Source: Emydura subglobosa
Lineage: Eukaryota; Chordata; Testudines; Chelidae
Length of the DNA: 64,000 nucleotides
Assembly (NCBI GenBank): GCA_007922225.1
Contig: ML679974.1
Location: forward strand, 7,519,988 to 7,583,987
Direction of reading: 5' to 3'
Part shown: one piece after another, positions 61,650-64,000 of the stretch
Layout of the letters: each line of letters begins with the position of its first letter
How positions within the stretch are numbered: the stretch's first letter is position 1
Position numbers and translations under genes: made by a program
The notes under the pieces: model-generated
Database searches by the model: none
The model's input: the letters and a program-made list of their open reading frames with translations, nothing else
What the model was told of the DNA's origin: nothing

Positions 61650-61960
61650 AAATTCTGTACTTTCAGTGGTCAAGTTTTAAATGTCAAAGGTGATGGGCTT
61701 CCACCAATCCCTCTGGGAAGAGAATCCTATGTTTCATAATCCATTTCGTGGTCAGGAAACTTTTCCTCTTTTTAACTTCATTCCTCTGGTCCTACCTAAC
61801 TCTACCCGTTTATCACCCTAAATAAATCCTCTGTGTCCTTGGAATTTATAGCCTTCAAATATTTGTGGACTATCATGCCTCCCTTAATCAGTACTTAGTC
61901 AATTTATATTTAGCCTTTTAATTTTTTTTCAAAAGTCCGTATCTCTATGGCCTTTTTGCT
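61650..61960 (-). mobile_element. CR1 3' fragment (minus orientation), degraded
   Basis: Plus-strand reading CTTCCACCAATCCCTCTGGG and TTATAGCCTTCAAATATTTG matches the reverse complement of CR1 3' parts. It is arranged 3' end to 3' end with the preceding plus-strand copy. Confidence 0.65.
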
Positions 61961-62074
61961 GCTCTATGAATTTCAGAGCATTTTGGGAACAGCTTCGTAA
62001 CACAGGACTTAAATGGTGCTTAGTTTTTTTGCAGGCCCTCTGCATAGGGGTGAATGTCATTCTATCTCACGATC

Positions 62075-62205
62075 TTCATTTTGCAAATGGGGAAACAGAG
62101 GCATAGAAAGGTGAAGTGACTTATCCAACGTCACACAGCAGCAGATCAGTGGCAGGATCTAGGGGTCTTGACTCCTCGTTCCATACCTTGCCACTGGACC
62201 ATGCT
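62075..62205 (-). repeat. MIR-like SINE fragment
   Basis: CATTTTGCAAATGGGGAAAC, AAAGGTGAAGTGACTTATCC and CACTGGACCATGCTG are the reverse complement of the MIR-like core and head. Confidence 0.75.
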
Positions 62206-64000
62206 GTGGATATCTGTCTCTTTAGATGGACTTTCATACTATTTTCATCACTGGACTATCTGATAGAATGCTTTGTTAATGTTAAGAATGATTTCATTAT
62301 GAATCTAACACAGAGCCAAATAACTACATAGGCCCAATTAGGAATTGCACTGTTGTATCTGATGGTAAAATTCAACACATAGTTATTGATTGATTTTTCC
62401 CCTCACCCATACAGTAAGCTGTGTAATAGAAGTCAGTCAGGCTATTCAAAGATTAAGCTGTCCTAGTGTTCACGTTTATAATTCATTCATAAAGATACAA
62501 ATTATTTTCACTCCTTCTGCCTTCTAATCTACCATATCCTTCGCTCTCCAACCATCTTCCAGAATGGAGATCATGAAGCTGCTATTGCCAAATGCTTCTG
62601 GCTCGCTCCCTTGTCCCCCGTCTCCTGGTCCTGAATCACTAGCAGCTGGGTGAGAGGCAGCACTCTTCTCATCAGGTCAACCACATTTTTGTTTTCTCTG
62701 AATATTAACAAAGATGCAGATTCTGCCTTCCTTACCCAGGCTGAGCATAGGACCTTACTCCAGGAGTAGTCCTACTTAAATCAATCAATTCTTCATAGAG
62801 TAACATATGAGTAAGGATGGTAGAATCTGGTCCTAAATGCTGGATTCTACAATTCTTACTCATATTGCATGGTATCTTATTCCAGGGGCCCAAGCAATGG
62901 ACTATCCAGTGTGAGTAAGAGTGGCAGAATCTTGCCCTAAATTAAGACATATTCTCCGATACAACTGGGATCTCAACAGCAAAAGAGGACAACCAACCTG
63001 AGCAAGAGCCCAAACTAAGCAGGTATGGAAGGAGGTGCAGGAAAGGTTTGTAAATCCCACTCCAAGCTGTTTAGGTTAAGGATTCTAGCTTTGTTCTGTT
63101 TATCGAGCACCTCGTACAATGGGGTCCTACCCTGTGAGTGGGGCTCTTTTGAACGACTGCAATGCAAAGAATAGATACCAGTACAGTCTGTTAAAGTCAT
63201 CTTTCCCCAGTGTGGCTAAGGGCACAAAGAAGTTGACATGTTCAGTTAGCGTTTGTGTTGATGTTAATAGGTGTTACTGATAATGAGCCCATTACAGTAC
63301 CATTCCAGGAAGTGTGCCCTCTCAAACCCAAGTGAGAGCAGCACAAGAACCAAACTTAGCAACTACAAGGAGCCCAGGGGACCAACTAGTGAAAGCAGAA
63401 AGACAAGAGGGTGTGAAGCCCACAAAATACAATGAATCAATATAGAGAAGTGACCAGGAGAAATCTACCTGCCGTGCTGCACTTCTCCCTGGGAGCTGCT
63501 ACAGGAATTGATCTAACAATCCCAACATTTTCAAACATGTCTGTCTAATGTTAGACACTGAAATCCATTCTTTGGAACCTAAATAGGTGGGCTGATTTTA
63601 AAGGGACTGAGCATCCAGCAGCTCCCACTGACTTAAATCATCCAAGTTTGAAAATGTTGGCCTAAATGGCTTCATATTGCTAGGTCTTTAAAAGGCATAT
63701 CCATTCTAAGGCCACCAGCAAAATCAAATGTGCATGTGCCTGTGGATAATTTGTAACCAGGCTATTATCCCTTATATTTACTCATGTTTGTGTCTTTCTT
63801 GAGAGATGCATAGGAATTAATTGTATTTTCTGTTAATCAACAGTAAAAAACCTGCCTCTGTTCAAATTTGCCCTCACTTTGCAATTCAGAGGCCAAAGCA
63901 TCTCAGATTCACATTTTACAAGTCCATGGGGAGTATTTGGTTTCTTTGAGCCCACGCTGTGCATCACTTTTATAAATATTTCCAGTCAGCGTCTGAAGCC
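62206..64000. other. Intergenic, right edge
   Basis: Two linked short inverted pieces with TAAGGATGGTAGAATCTGGTC and AGTGGCAGAATCTTGC lie at about 62715-62945 and look like hairpin-type elements. Nothing else is recognised up to the edge. Confidence 0.45.

Noticed and set aside
1..64000. CRISPR arrays, prokaryotic operons, riboswitches or phage genes
   Set aside because: There are no regularly spaced repeats, Shine-Dalgarno-led gene runs or such proteins. The sequence is vertebrate nuclear DNA.

Overview
The window is nuclear DNA of a sauropsid, most probably a turtle (a crocodilian is the main alternative). The evidence is AT-rich intergenic sequence full of CR1 LINEs of the type abundant in turtles and crocodilians, MIR/CORE-like SINE pieces, hAT-like and palindromic non-autonomous DNA elements, one retroviral-type solo LTR, and a spliced vertebrate gene with a CpG-island promoter. 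Family names for repeats come from recognising sequence, not from a search.

Left part (1-12400, minus strand): the 5' three coding exons of HAPSTR1 (C16orf72/TAPR1), a HUWE1-associated stress-response regulator. Exon 1 (11604-11829), exon 2 (10494-10574) and exon 3 (4756-5031) join in frame to about 194 residues and match the vertebrate protein closely. The last coding exon was not found between 1 and 4755 and should lie beyond the left edge. The promoter (about 12085-12400) has GC boxes, two CCAAT boxes and an NRF1-like site. The CpG island continues through intron 1, which holds four identical YY1-type decamers.

Right part (12400-64000): no host protein-coding exon could be supported. In mammals the region upstream of this gene is a long non-coding interval leading towards USP7, and this stretch fits that. 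It is built from repeats: CR1 copies on the minus strand at 19479-21235, 31918-33070, 36751-38595 and 41054-45965 (the last nearly full length, with ORF1, ORF2 and a repeated 5' UTR promoter); short CR1 tails; MIR-like SINEs; a hAT-type element with perfect 8-bp target duplication at 39190-39475; a 1080-bp solo LTR at 48771-49850 nested inside a SINE; several inverted-repeat elements; and a fresh 160-bp tandem duplication at 36111-36430.

I found no operon, CRISPR array or clearly undescribed multi-gene system. The points most worth checking are the YY1 array, the duplicated exon module in HAPSTR1, the CR1 5' UTR promoter repeat, the upstream ORF, a degenerate minisatellite just upstream of the promoter and the nested LTR.
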